Assembly: GCF_901000735.1 (NCBI RefSeq)
Contig: NC_081547.1
Span: 24,668,046 to 24,732,045 of the forward strand
Direction of reading: 5' to 3'
Origin: Corylus avellana
Taxonomy: Eukaryota > Streptophyta > Magnoliopsida > Fagales > Betulaceae
Length of the DNA stretch: 64,000 bases
Shown: positions 47,203 to 60,240 of the stretch, in pieces
How the letters are laid out: each line of letters starts with the position of its first letter
Position numbering within the stretch: the stretch's first letter is position 1
Program-made: the position numbers and the translations under genes
Notes under the pieces: generated by a model
The model's input: the letters and a program-made list of their open reading frames with translations, nothing else
The model's database searches: none
What the model was told of the DNA's origin: nothing

Positions 47203-48800
47203 TGTGAGAAACCACTCAGTTAGTTGTTGGCTGAATTTCAGTGAACGTACTCAACCCTGCACATTATTTCCAATCCCCAAGTTTAGTCAGAAAGAAAGCT
47301 CCTTTCCTACTTGCCAAACAGCTTAACAAAGTAACAAAAAAAAAAAGAATCACACACAGAACACCTCTGAGGATGTAAGAGATTTCACGTACATACACCC
47401 CATTGGAACTTAAGAATAACTTACAATTAAAAATTTTAGAAAATAAATATAGTAATTGGTTTTTCACCAATATCCAAGTTCAAATAAGTTAAGCCTTTTG
47501 TATCATATGATTCATATGAACATACCAACAGAATAGAAAAGCATTTAAAGTTTGTTTTTATTAATATCTATACTCAGAATCCAAACAGATTATAAGTAAA
47601 ATTCATATGAAATCAAAATAGTTAACAGTAAGTCAACTACCTCGCAACAAAACACTGTTACATCCAATTTGCATGAATACCCACAAATCAACAGGCAAAA
47701 AGTAACTCCTACAGCTCCCAATGCGGAGAAATACAACAAAAGAAAATTCAGGATATTCAAATATCTACCAAAGCTTAATTTTCTCACCAAGCAAATAACA
47801 TTGAACTCCTATGCAACGGCATGCAAGAAAAGAATATTGTTCATTCTTCGTTTTTGAAAAAAAAATTAATTAATTAAACACAAAAAAGAAACAGATTCCA
47901 AGACTTAGCTTGCATTTTATCAACTGGGTTTTTCACAAAACCTCCAGTGGTAAAACTATACACCAAATTTTCTTTTCTTTTCCCACACTTTCTTGGAAAC
48001 CAAACACTCATTTTCTTGTTTTTATATGTACACTTCTACCGACCTTGGAAGATGACCAACCTGACACCAGGAAGTTCTCTGATTCTTTGAAGTGCTAAAC
48101 CTGAACAAAGGACAAAAAGAGCCTGAGCCTGAGCCTGTGGTCCACTCGAAATCTCGAATATCGTACATAAAATGAGAAAGCTAACAAAAGGGTGGCCACA
48201 CGGTTGCTGCCTTGATCCGATCCCTTTGTAACATGGAATTATAATAATAAGATAAATGGCCAAGATCATCAAAAACAAGTTAACGCAGAGAGTATTTTAC
48301 TAGAAAAGAAAAAGAAAAACAATGTACGGTTAAATTACAAATAGGGTTCTATTGAAAGTAATTATTGCTAGTAATTTGGACCGACAATATTAAAGATATC
48401 ATTTGAGATTTATGTGTTTAAATAAATTTAAATTTTGAAATGCTCGAACAAATGAGTCGAATATAAAATCTTCTAGCACAAATTAATAATAATTCAAACA
48501 CATAATAAGCACTTGGCGGAGCCACTTGAGGCTTTTGGGGTGCCACGAAAGCTTTTTTTTTTAAAAAAAAAATTTCTCTTCTACTTACGCAAGTTACCAC
48601 TCGATACCCTCAAAAAAATTTTATGATACTTCCAATATAAATTATCTGGCTCCGCCTATACTTAAATACTAGGCCTATGATCATACTTGGGTCATCTTTG
48701 TTTATGGAGTCTTTGATTTGGTCTGCATCACTCACATTAATTAGAAGCACATTTAATTCAGTTACGCATTGAGATAGGATTGCCTATATATATATATATA

Positions 48801-51210
48801 GTTGATTTTCAAATAATATGTCATTATCTCATGAGTTGGTGATATATTTTTCAAAATAATAAATTTGGGTTATTAATTACCTTTTTTTCTTCATCAATTA
48901 CAACGCATTGTTCTTTTGCCTTATGAACTAGGGGTGCAAAGGCGGGCGGTTTTTAACCGCCCGCTAACCGCTAACCGCTATAACCGCCAACCGCCTAACC
49001 GCCTAACCGTCTAACCGCATTAACCGCCTAACCGCCATAACCGCCTAGCGGTTAGCGGTTATTGGGTCTACTAACCGTAACCGCTAACCGCCTTTTTATA
49101 TAATATATTTTTATAATTATAATTATAAAAATATTTATATACATATAACATAATCACTTGATCATTAAATCACAATTTTTTTTAAAAATAATTAAATCAC
49201 AATTTGAGTATTAATATATTATCACTATAATTTATATGATTATATCATATAATCACTTGATCATTAAATCACAATTTTTTTTTTAAAATAATTAAATCAC
49301 AATTTGAGTATTAATATATTATCACTATAATTTATATGATTATATCACATGAGATTGATTATTAAATCATTTGATTATATAATAACAAATTATGCATATA
49401 TAATATGACATAACTCATAAGTATACTAATTCATACTAATACAACAATTAAATATCTAGAGACTTATTTCCAATGTATGTTATAAACTTATAAGTCTATA
49501 TATGTTATAAGTCTATATAAGTCTACATATGTATATGAATAATATAAATGTATAATATCAAATTAAGTAATTGACATTGGATTAAACAATGACCAATGTG
49601 TTACTTATAAACACAATTTAAGTATTAATGTATTATCATTATAATTTTAGTAATTTATATATTATCACTATAATTGATATGATTATATCACATGATGACT
49701 TGATCATTAAATCATATGATTATATAATAATAAATAATACATATATAATATGACATAACTCATAAGTCATAAGTCTACAAGTTAATCATATGATTAATGT
49801 ACAATGATAATCACAATTGATTCAATTGAATTAAACAATATGTTACTTATAACTACAAGTCTACAATTTAATTAAAGCATTATTAGATACTTTAGGAATT
49901 TAGGATTTAGGAGTTTGAACATTGCCATTTACCATTAGATATTAAGTTCAATTCAAAGAAAAAAGATTATAAGTAAATATGATAAGAATTTAAATAATTA
50001 ATCATATGAATCATATGATATAATTTAATGAGACTATATGATTATATAATATCAAATTAAGTAATTGACATTAGATTCAACTATGTGTTACTTATAATCA
50101 CAATTGAAGTATTAATGTATTTTTTGAACATTTTTTAGAAAAAGAAATTTAACCATTTTTTGAAAGAAAAAAAAAAAGAAGAAAATTAACAATTTTGAAC
50201 AATTTTGAATTTTTTTTTTTATTTTTTTTTTTATTTTTTATTTTTATATATATATATATAATTGCTTATAGTTATATTATATGCATATTGAATAATATAA
50301 ATGTATAAGATAAATATTTAACTATATGATCCAATTACAATTCCAATACTTAATCAATTATTCATGTACAATGATAATGACAATGTGATTCATATAATAT
50401 CAAATTAAGTAATTGACATTGGATTAAACAATGTGTTACTTATAACTACAATTGAAGTATTTTTGTTTGTTTGTAAGTTTATAAGATCAACACTTAATCA
50501 TATGATCCAATGACAATTCAAATATTTATAGCAATTGGGCCCAAGAATATATTAAAAATACAAGAAAAAAAAATGAGGGTAAAAAAAAGCCCAAAAAGCC
50601 AAAAAAAAAAGCCCAATGTTAAAAAAGCGGTTAGCGGGCGGTTATCTATTTCACTAACCGCTAACCGGCCACTAACCGCTAGGCGGTTAGCGGTTGCGGT
50701 TAGTGAAATTTACTAACCCTAGGGCGGTTACGGTTAGCGGTTATTGCCACTAACCGCTAACCGTAACCGCCTTTGCACCCCTATTATGAACTGACAATTC
50801 TACTACCCGATCCTATCAAACTACTATTTTGTGCCCAAAACTCCTTTCCGTCAGTAAAAGGCGTTAATTAAAACGGTCAACCAGTCAAGTGCGTCCCACA
50901 TGCCATCTTGAAATTTTCTATTCCACTGTTACCCACAGTAGGGTTATCAGTTCATGGAGGCAAAGTGACAATGCGTTATAGTTGATGGGGAAAAATGTTG
51001 GATAAAAAATTTCAAGATGGCATGTGGGACGCAAGTGACTGGTTGACCGTCTGAGTTAACGCCTTTGACTGATAGAATGAGGGTTTTGGGCATCAAATGG
51101 TAATTTAATAAGATCATGTAGTAGGGTTGTCAGTTCATAGGGGGAAAAGGTAATTAGTAATCACTCATAAATTTTATGAAATGATGATACATCATTTGAA
51201 AACTAACTAT
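48801..51210. mobile_element. Foldback element interrupted by hAT copy 2
   Basis: The left arm is 48801-48928 plus 50792 onward; the right arm runs to 51210 (ATTTGAAAACTAACT). Removing the hAT and one target copy leaves about 550 bp. Paired segments include CGCATTGTTCTTTTGCC against GGAGGCAAAGTGACAATGCG, AACTGACAATTCTACTACCC against GTAGTAGGGTTGTCAGTTCA, and GGTCAACCAGTCAAGTGCGTCCCACATGCC with its complement. The order of insertion is therefore foldback first, hAT second. Confidence 0.7.
48929..50783. mobile_element. Non-autonomous hAT element, copy 2 (1855 bp) with intact 8-bp target duplication
   Basis: The same TAGGGGTGCAAAGGCGG ends and GCGGTTAG/CTAACCGC subterminal arrays as copy 1. It is flanked on both sides by TTATGAAC (48921-48928 and 50784-50791), a proper 8-bp hAT target-site duplication. 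No transposase. Compared with copy 1 there are many small differences, including lost GCTAACC units near the left end, indels in A and T runs, and base changes. Confidence 0.92.
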
Positions 51211-51339
51211 AAAAAAAATAAAAAAAATAAAAATTAGGGTAAAGTCAGACGGATCTATGCACAAATTGGGGTGGGCCACGGTTTTACAATTTTATTTTTA
51301 TTAATTTTACTTTTAAAATTTGCATTTGAAACAAAATCT

Positions 51340-52770
51340 TTTGTCCAAAAATTTTTGTTTGGCATAGACCCATAAACAAGATCAAACTTTTTAAGAATAC
51401 ATTGGGCCTCTCAAACAAGAAAGTCCGTGTGACCATAATGCACCAAACACATGAATTAAAATGCCCTACGTATTTCCCCAAAATTCATATTGTTTTCTAG
51501 GGTGCAATGTAGATAGGAGGAGAATACAGTTTTTCGTAGAGGTAAAGGTGAGGTTTGCTTAATTGTTTGCCGCACCCCAATTCAATCATAGATGATTTTC
51601 GGAATTTAGGAGAACGTCGAGTTCCATTTTAATAGGTGATTGAATTGAAAATTGAAATATTTTAAGAAACAAGTATTTTGTATCTTTTATTTTGCTTATG
51701 TTTTCTCTACACTTAATGAATACTAAATTTATTTTTTATATGTTGATAATATTTAATATTAATATATTTATCATTCGCTCTTTGGCCTCCCCTATTTTAA
51801 TATATACAATGTCCCCTAAAACTTTCAATTGTAACAATGTCCACCCCAAAATACTAAAACATTGTCAATGTCCCCTTAATGACGAAACTACCCTTAGTAA
51901 AATAAATAAAAATATATATATACTAAAACTTCTAGAAAAAACCTAAAACCTAAAAAAAAAAATAAAAAAAAAAGGGTGGCCAATATATATATATTTTTTT
52001 TAAATCCTAATTATACGAAAAAAAAAGAAAAAATTTCGATTTTTTTTTAATAAAAATTGATTTTTTTAATTTAAAAATTTTGTTTAGTAAAATAAAATTT
52101 TTCGTTTTTGAAAACATAATTGTTTTTTTTTTTAAAAAAAAAAATTAAATTAAATAAAACTTTCCATTAAAAAAAAATCGTTTATAGTTTTTTTTTTTTA
52201 ATTAAGATTTTTGTTTTAAAAAATTAATTTTTTTTTCATATTTATAGGGGCATTATTGTCCTATTGAGAAATTTATAATTATATTTTTATTTTTTTGCTA
52301 ACTTTAGGGAACATTGACAACGTTTTGAGAGTTTGAAGGTAACATTGTGACAATTAAAAATTGAGGAGACATTATCATGCAATGCATCAGCCGCTTTTAT
52401 GAAAAGTTTAAAGGAGACATTATCACAATTAAAAGTTTAAAAGTGACATTGTCACAATTATTGAGGTCAATTGAGGATTATACGAAGCAGCCACCGCTCT
52501 TATGAGTTTAAAGAAACATTAACAATTAAGTGATAATTTAAAAGAATATCTCTCATACTACTATTCAATCGCCTAATTAAAAAGTGACTAGAGAAAGGTG
52601 AGTGTGTGGTGTGATTGTGAGGTGTCCATGTGGTGCCTTGTCAAGTGTTATAGACTCTAAAGATCAAAATTTATCCCAAGATAGGTGAGTGTGTGGTGTG
52701 TGGTGTGTGGTGCGTGGTGTCCTCTCAAAGTGTCATATAATTGTCGTCTAAAGTAAGGTAATTGTTTGTC
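51340..52770. repeat. Upstream part of reductase-B duplication unit
   Basis: This stretch matches 56515-57795 over most of its length, with clear divergence. Shared markers: TTTGTTTGGC-TAGACCCATAAA, TCCTACGTATTTC-CCAAAAT, GTTTTCTAG-GTGCA, GGAGAATGTCGAGTTCCATTTTAATAGG, and AAAGTGACTAGAGAAAGGTG. It contains long homopolymer A/T runs (51950-52250) and a TGTGGTG minisatellite (52690-52725). No gene is seen. Confidence 0.7.
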
Positions 52771-53048
52771 TTGAATCGTGATAATTATGAGCTAATAATT
52801 TGTATTACGTATTCATGTCTAATCACTTAAAAGAAAATTACATTTTCCTCACGCTTTCTTCAACAACAATTCCATCCAATGTCCCAAGACTGTCGGCTGA
52901 AATGACACAAAATGAGATGTTGCATTTTCTAAAAATAAAAAATAATTAAAAAAACCCTAAAACTTTAAAGGGAGGTCAGCAAAGCAAAAGAACCAACTCG
53001 AAAAAATTGCAGATATCTGGGAAACTATTTTTGATGGTGCAGAGAGAG

Positions 53049-54768
53049 ATGGAAGGAGATAAAGGTCTGGTATGCGTTACAGGTGGTACCGGGTTTATAG
53101 GATCATGGCTCATCATGAGGCTCCTTGATCGTGGCTACTCTGTCCGAACCACCGTTAGATCTGACTCTGGTAAGCCATGCCCGATCTAACAGATCTTCAT
53201 CTTCATTAATGAATATTCATAAGATCAAGAAAAACATGTGGGATTCCTTTTTGGGTATATATATATATATATATATATATATACTATTTTAGTATTTCTT
53301 TTTGTCAATGGTGGTTTTATTTTATTAATTTTTTGCTCAGAAGCTTTTGGGAGATATTAAATTCACTATTTATTTTATTTCTTTTTGTCAACCCATGTTG
53401 TAAAGCCGGATCTTTAATTCGTACATGTCGTTAAAACATGTTATTGTTACATGCAATTCTTTATCCATATAATTTTTGATGCGTGAGTAGAGCAAAAGAA
53501 AGACATCAGCTTTCTTACAAGTCTGCCAAGAGCATCAGAGAGGCTCCAAATCTTCAACGCAGATCTCAGTGATCCACAGAGTTTCAATGCACCCATTGAA
53601 GGATGCACCGGCGTTTTCCACGTTGCAACTCCGGTTGATTTTGAAGACAGAGAGCCTGAAGAAATAGTTACAAAAAGAGCAATCGATGGAGCGCTGGGTG
53701 TCTTACAAGCATGCTTAAATTCCAAGACAGTGAAGCGAGTTGTATACACTTCCAGTGCATCAGCTGTTGTATTCAATGGCGATCAGGAGGTTGATGAAAT
53801 GGATGAGAGCTTTTGGAGCGACGTAGATTTCCTCAAAGCTCCAAATCCAACTGGAAATTCAGGCTCCTACATGATTTCAAAGACATTAACTGAAAGGGCA
53901 ACCCTTGAATTTGCAGAAAAACATGGATTGGATGTCGTAACCATAATTCCTTCCTTCGTTGTCGGACCCTTCATTTGTCCGAAGTTCCCAAGCTCTGTTC
54001 GTGCAATCTTGGCTATGGTCTTGGGTATGTGTGTGTATTTTTTTTTTTCTTTCAAAACTTACTATTTAGTAGATTGTTATATATATACCTCTGTTTTTTT
54101 TTTTTTTTTTTCCAATTTATACCCCTGTTTTTTCTTTAAATTTTTTTTTCAAAGAATCAAGCATATATATTTTTGCAAATTCCATCAAATAACATCGTAC
54201 ACCTTAAAGACTTTATCGAATACATGTATTTCTAGATGATCTCCTTCCTAAGGAATCTCTATAATTTCTTTTGTTATTACAATAAAAGAGTATTTGATGT
54301 GAATTAATAACTTATAATGCCTCTGCAGGTGACAAGGATCAATATAGTTTTCTTCTCAATGCATCATTGGTCCATGTAGATGACGTGGCCAGGGCACATA
54401 TTTTTCTCCTTGAATGTCCTACTGTAAAAGGAAGGTATAATTGTTCATCAGATGTCGTCACAATTGAGCAGATGTCTCAATTTCTGTCAGCTAGGTACCC
54501 AGAATTTCAAATACCAACATTAGAGTGAGTTCAATTACCCTTCACTATTTATTACATAAACTAAAATTTATATATATATATTTTTTTTCCCTTTAATCTC
54601 AAAATTATTTCTTCCCTTTTGTGCAGTTCTTTGAAGGAAATTAAAGGGTATAAAATACCGAGTCTCTCAACAAAAAAGCTGTTAGATTCTGGCTTCAAAT
54701 ACAAGTATGGGATCAATGAAATGTTCGATGGAGCTATTCAATGCTGCAAAGAGAAGGGTTATCTCTAG
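53049..54768 (+). CDS. Vestitone reductase/DFR-like reductase B, four exons, 330 aa (complete)
   Basis: Exons 53049-53169, 53491-54024, 54329-54524 and 54627-54768 join to 993 nt without a stop. The N-terminal Rossmann loop reads [14 protein letters not shown] (T-G-x2-G-x2-G), followed by RTTVR, whose arginine usually prefers NADPH. The catalytic triad is present: serine in YTSS (about residues 126-129), tyrosine 167 and lysine 171 (YMISK). The tail, [14 protein letters not shown], is typical of vestitone reductases, which in alfalfa make an isoflavanol; outside legumes such genes are usually flavonoid or phenylpropanoid ketone reductases of unknown substrate. The start MEGDKG is preferred over the upstream MQIS and MVQR because reductase C has an in-frame stop just upstream of the same Met. 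Confidence 0.95.
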
Positions 54769-54815
54769 TTCAATTCTGAATCTGCCATTGGTTTGGTTTG
54801 TGATATATATATATC

Positions 54816-54870
54816 TGTGTGTGTGTGTGTGTGTGTGTGATTCGATATGTGTGTGTGTGAGGTGTGTGAT
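54816..54870. repeat. (GT)n microsatellite after reductase B
   Basis: About 12 GT units, then a second short GT run. It lies in the likely 3' UTR, about 50 bp after the stop codon. Confidence 0.85.
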
Positions 54871-55538
54871 TCGCCACCAGCCTTTATTTTTTGATTTTTT
54901 TTTTTTTTAAATTCGGGGAGGGTAAAACTAAAACAAAAAGTTTTTAGGGTGTAAAAAAATATTTTAAAAGGTTTATTTCGTAAAAGCCTATAATTTTGAG
55001 GAGATTTTTAAAATTTAAGGGGGACATTGGCCTCCCAAGCTAAGCTATAGGTTTGCCCTTGCACCGTAAGAAAAAACTAGAGCACATGTGGTGTCGTTTT
55101 TCAGTGTTCTAGATTTGGCTTAATAATTGCTTTCTACTCAATACAGAGATGGCGTATACATTATCAAATGTGAGATCTAAATTCCGGTACAATATGAATA
55201 AGAGCAATGTTGATGAAGCTTATTCCTGCTAGATTTGCTTCTTGGAAGATTGTGAATATGGTGTGCCTTTTCCTTTTGTTGTTATTGTAGTTATCAATGT
55301 GGGTTTTGTGAGTGCATTTTCTGGGTTTTCTAATGTCTTCATGTTGTACCTAATAAGAGAGATACATGGTATCATTTTATGCCATTTGCCAAGCTGTAGA
55401 AGATTCTTTTAAATACAAACTTTTGCTGTTGTCCTGTTGTAAACAAATTAAGCTCCGGTCAATGGTGCTCTTTCGTGGGAGTCGTGACCTTAATTGATTG
55501 TTGTGCATACACTTGTGAGGTTTGTACTCCACATTGAG

Positions 55539-55541
<3 letters not shown>

Positions 55542-55586
<45 letters not shown>
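55542..55586. repeat. (TA)n microsatellite
   Basis: About 22 TA units followed by nine A in intergenic DNA. The minus-strand ORF that includes it is an artefact of the repeat. Confidence 0.9.
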
Positions 55587-55591
<5 letters not shown>

Positions 55592-56269
55592 AAACAATAG
55601 TGGTTAATATATATAAGTGGATCAAACCCCATTAACTTAAGCTTTTATGCTAGAAGTAGTATCATAATACGTATATTAATTTACTCTTATTTGACTTCCT
55701 TAGTGATTCTCTCCCCAACATTGATAGATTGTATTCTCACAATGAAATCTCCAATTCTTTAACTTATTAGAGGTACCTCACCTACCGAGATGGACCAAAT
55801 CCCTGCATCATACAGAGAGGGGGAAAACACTTCCTCTTGAAATGTTCATGCAAGTCACGTTATCAACCAAAGATTCATTTTGTGAGAAGGGATTTTGATT
55901 TGTTTATGTGGGACAAAAGTAGGCAACAATGTATATTATCGAGTCTAAGTTAAGTATTGAATGTTTAAATTTGACTCATTTAATTTTATTTCGAACATGA
56001 GTCAAGCTCAAGCATATCACTGAGCTAGATGTTTTATTCGATTTTGGCTTGCTTGTTTTTGAACGAATTTGAGTTTGTTTACAAAATATTCAATCAACTT
56101 ATTCACTTCTTATATAAAGTAAATATGGTGATTTTTTTTTGTAAATTTATATTAATTATTATTATAATTTGATCATTTAAGTTAATTAAATAAATTAACT
56201 TGGACCTTAAATAATTCAATCTCGAGTTTATATGTATGTTTAATAGTATGTGTTAAAACATTTTTCGTT

Positions 56270-56510
56270 CTATTAGTTTTCTATTGGTGTGATTTGCACG
56301 TTCTTCGAGACATCCATGATCTTGAATCTTCGCATTCCTGCAAGACAATAACCAATTAAGAGAACTCGTTGGCGGGTCTCACTCCGATGCTAAGTCAGTC
56401 TCTGAGAGAAGAGTATGTCCAATGCCCAATATTTTAGTCTAGGGTTTGTACTTGGTGTAAGGACCTATTTATAGGCTAAATCTTTTAGTTTGGCCTTGGG
56501 CCCAAAAGAA
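56270..56510. mobile_element. LTR retrotransposon fragment
   Basis: The run GGCGGGTCTCACTCCGATGCTAAGTCAG and the nearby ACCTATTTATAGGC are typical of plant LTR sequence. No partner LTR or coding region is visible, so this is a solo or truncated LTR. Confidence 0.45.
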
Positions 56511-56514
56511 AGCA

Positions 56515-57795
56515 TTCCACAATTTTTTGTTTGGCCTAGACCCATAAAACCAGTACAAAAATTTTAAGAAAACATTGGGCATTTCAAACAAGAAAATTTG
56601 TATATATGACTATAATGCTCTAGACCCATGAATTAAAATGTCCTACGTATTTCTCCAAAATCCGTATTGTTTTCTAGAGTGCAGTGTGAATATGAGGAGA
56701 ATGCGGTTTTTCGTAGAGCTAAGGGTAAGGTTTGCTTAATTACATGCCACACCCCAAATCATAGATTATTTCTGGGATTTAGGAGAATGTCGAGTTCCAT
56801 TTTAATAGGTAATTGAATTGAAAACTGAAATATTTTAAGAAACAATTATTTCGTATCTTTTATTTTGCTTATATTTTTTTAACACTGAATGGATACTAAT
56901 TTTATTTTTTATATGTTGATTTAATATTTAATATTAATATATTTACCATTCATTCTTTGGCCCCCTATTTTAATATATTTCTCATTTATACTTGGATCAT
57001 TGTCGATAAAAATTCTTAGTTCTGTCATGAGGAAAAGTCCACATATCCCCTCAAACTACTACAAAATTGACAATGTCCCCTCAAACTACCAAAACATTGT
57101 CAATGTTCCCCAGTGACAAAACTAACATTAGTAAAATAAAAACAAAAAATACTAAAACTTCTAGAAAAAAACCTAAAATTAAAAATTTAAAAAAAAAAAA
57201 TTATCCAAGGGGTGGCCAAATTTATATATATATATATATATAAATCCTTTTTATAAGAAAAAATAAATGAAAATTTTCGATTTTTTTAAAAATTAAAATT
57301 GAAAATATTCGTTTTAAAAAATAAAAAATTTCGTTTAAAAAAAAAATAAAAAAGTTCATTTTTTGAAAGATAATTTAAAATAAAATAATTTTTTTTTAGA
57401 TAAAAATTAAAAAATTTTGTTTTTTTTTTTAATTATTTATTATTTTTGACTTTATAAGGGTATTTTTGTCTTGTTGCAAATTTTATAGGAGCATTTTTAT
57501 CTTTTTGCTAGCCTTTGGGGACATTGACAATGTTTTGGTAATTTCAAGATGACATTGTCACAATTAAAAATTTGGAGGAACATTATCAATTAGATGGTAA
57601 TTTAAAGGGGCATGTGATCTTTCCCACCTTAAACTATTACCAAATTGATTAGTTCAAAAAGTGACTAGAGAAAGGTGTGTGTGTTGCGTGATTTGTGAGC
57701 CGTCCATGTGTCTTTTCAAATGTTATATGGTTGAAAGATCAAAATTCAGCCCAAGAAAGGTGAGTGTGTGTCATATAGTCGTAGTTTGAAGTAAG
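56515..57795. repeat. Upstream part of reductase-C duplication unit
   Basis: The diverged partner of 51340-52770, in the same orientation. In this copy the block lies about 4.2 kb from reductase C, whereas in the first copy it is about 0.3 kb from reductase B. The extra distance is filled by foldback and tandem-repeat DNA (57796-61820). Confidence 0.7.
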
Positions 57796-58490
57796 GTGTA
57801 GTGCCCCGACTTTACTTAAAGAAAGGCGAAAGTGGAAATTTCCAATTGCCACTAAGCACTACTATCTCTACCTCAATAGCATTAGAGATTATAAATCTTG
57901 TAGCGAAAAAATTTGTTTTTTTCTTATGTAACCCTTACAAAACATATCATAGCTGATAACAAGACTTCTATATTAAACAGATTTATAAATTGTACTTTAC
58001 AAGACAAAAAAACACACTAGTCAAAAGTGCAACAGACGGCACATAGGTAAATGTACACCAAAAGTACCGAGAATATGTCTAACTATAGATACATTTCAAA
58101 ATATGGACATCTTCATGATATTTTACAACAAACTAAGGCACCAAAAAGCCTTATCCATAGTAACCTAGGCAAGCATATAGATCATCTTCACCATCTTCTA
58201 CATCTGTATCAACATCTATGTAAATGTGGTGTAATCTCTCAATGTTCAACATTATGCAAAAACATGTCTCTTAAAATCATCATTTTGTTCTCATAATCAT
58301 CTCCTTTCATTTCGCAACTTATTTCAACACATGTAAAAATAATTGAAAGCATATAATCATGTTATTCAAAAAATATTCAGGCTCATGTAATAATCATACT
58401 TCAAAAGCTTTATAAAATAGTATCAGTCTCAGTAAGTAATTATACTTACTAAAATAGTATCATTCTCAGTAAGTAGTTATACTTACTAAA
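57796..58490. other. Intergenic DNA, no gene seen
   Basis: It begins GTGTAGTGCCCCGACTTTA, which may be an LTR edge, then AT-rich spacer. At 58435-58490 a short unit (AGTATCA-TCTCAGTAAGTA-TTATACTTACTAAA) is repeated twice, next to the foldback element. Confidence 0.45.
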
Positions 58491-59280
58491 GGATTTGGCT
58501 TAGGTGCGGTAGTGGAAAACTACTGCACCTACGGTAGCCCAAAACGACCCAGTTTTGGGCAATAAAAAATTAATATTTTTAAAGAAAAACAAAAATAAAA
58601 ATTTTAAATTTTTTTTTTAAAAAAACTAATAAAAATAAAAGAAAAAGAAAAAGAATAATTAAAGGGGTGGCTCCAGCCACCCCCATGGCCGGTTTGGGGG
58701 TGGATCTACTATTCCCTCATGGTTGTAACCGCCACCCCAAAAAAGGCCAAATGCCAAAAGAAATAAAAATAAATAAACAAGTAACAATGAATAGTAAAAA
58801 AAAAAAAACCTTAAAAGGTTTGGGTGGTCAAAATTCCTGGCGGCCTCGAGGGTTTCGCCACCCCTATGGTCGGTGCATGGGGTGGGCCTAAAGTTCCCAT
58901 ATTAAGGGGTGGTCCTACCACCCCAAAACTTTTACCCTTGGCATTTGGCTTTTGGGGGGTGGCCTATCTCACCCTTGGCCATAGGGGTGCTTCTTCGCCA
59001 CCCCCCATATCGGCTTATAGGGTGGTCAAACCACGCCAGCTCCTTGACATGGTCCACTATCCCAAAAACCCAAAAATTTTTTTAAAGTTTTTTTTTTTTT
59101 TTGAGCCACCCCTTTAATTATTCTTTTTCTTTTTCTTTTAATTTTATTAGTTTTTTTAATATTTTAATATTTTAATATTTGTTTTTCTTTAGAAATATTA
59201 ATTTTTTATTGCCCAAAACTGAGTCGTTTTGGGCTACCACAGGTGCGGTAGTTTTCCACTATCGCACCTAAGCCAAATCC
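58491..59280. mobile_element. Foldback transposon with ~130 bp inverted repeats and GC-rich core
   Basis: The ends are GGATTTGGCTTAGGTGCGGTAGTGGAAAAC and its complement GTTTTCCACTATCGCACCTAAGCCAAATCC. The arms continue through GGTAGCCCAAAACGAC and TTTTGGGCAATAAAAAATTAATATTT. The centre (58660-59110) is the GGGGTGG/CCACCCC core. The element is about 790 bp. ORFs in the core are by-products. Confidence 0.85.
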
Positions 59281-60240
59281 GAAACAATGGATATATCCTT
59301 TCATAATTTCATTCTTTTGACCTCTATATATATATATCATAATAAAACTCCCTCTAATAAAGTCTTCATTGAAACTGTCAATGGCTTCAAAAGCTCAACC
59401 ACACTATCTTGTCAGCAATTTGCCTTCTTAATATATATTGAACTATCAAAGAAAAAAGAAAAAAATCCGATAATTAACTCCAAATCGGGAGAAAAAAGAA
59501 GAAGCGTCATTTTTATTTTTTTTTTAAAAAAAGGCCATTGTTTGTGCGGGTCGCTGCAAAACCCGTCTTCTCCAAAAACTACTCCGCCTGCCGACCGAAC
59601 TTATGTCGGTAGTGAAATGTTGTACCGTCTACCGGTCACCGGTTGTCGGTGGCGACTCGGCGTCGGCATGGTGGACGGCCAATGGGCGGTAGGCGGCTGA
59701 TGTGCACAACCCTAACTAGGACACCACTTCTAGTCCAAAAGCTTAATTAAGCTAATGAGCTTAGGTCTACTTAGGTATATTAACTACTCTTTTAGTTTAT
59801 ACTTTTCCAATGTAGGACACAAGCATCACAAGTGCATATATATATATATATATTACCGAAGTGGTCCAAAACAAGAAAAAAAAAAAAAGGCCTAAATTAT
59901 TATTATTTTTTTAACGAATTTAAAGATAAAATTACTATTTTTTTTTTTTCTAATTGGTTGTACTAATATGTTATTGATTCTATTGTTAGGTTTATTGGTC
60001 TCTATATACACTTCCTTCATGTATAGTTTTCGGTGTGATTCATATATGTATTCATGATATCAAAGAAACAACTTACAATATTATTAAATCACAAAGAAAA
60101 CAGAACCATCTTTCATCTTTGTCAACATCAAGATCAGGAGAGGAAGATAGAGGAAGCGTATCAATTGGGGTAAGTGATATCTTCACTCTCAAAGTACAAA
60201 GTATTAGGCAGCAAAGTGTCAACGTTCTCCACCACACACA
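59281..60240. other. Intergenic DNA with a short GC-rich island
   Basis: Mostly AT-rich. From 59570 to 59700 the sequence is markedly GC-rich with repeated CGGT/CGGC (for example ACCGGTCACCGGTTGTCGG). No homology is recognised. A (TA)n tract lies at 59838-59852. Confidence 0.45.

Noticed and set aside
58667..59117. ORFs in the GC-rich core of the 58491 element
   Set aside because: Same cause: palindromic repeat sequence, no conserved protein.
59287..59700. 137 aa ORF after the foldback element
   Set aside because: It joins AT-rich spacer with a CGGT-rich island; no splice context and no recognisable motif.
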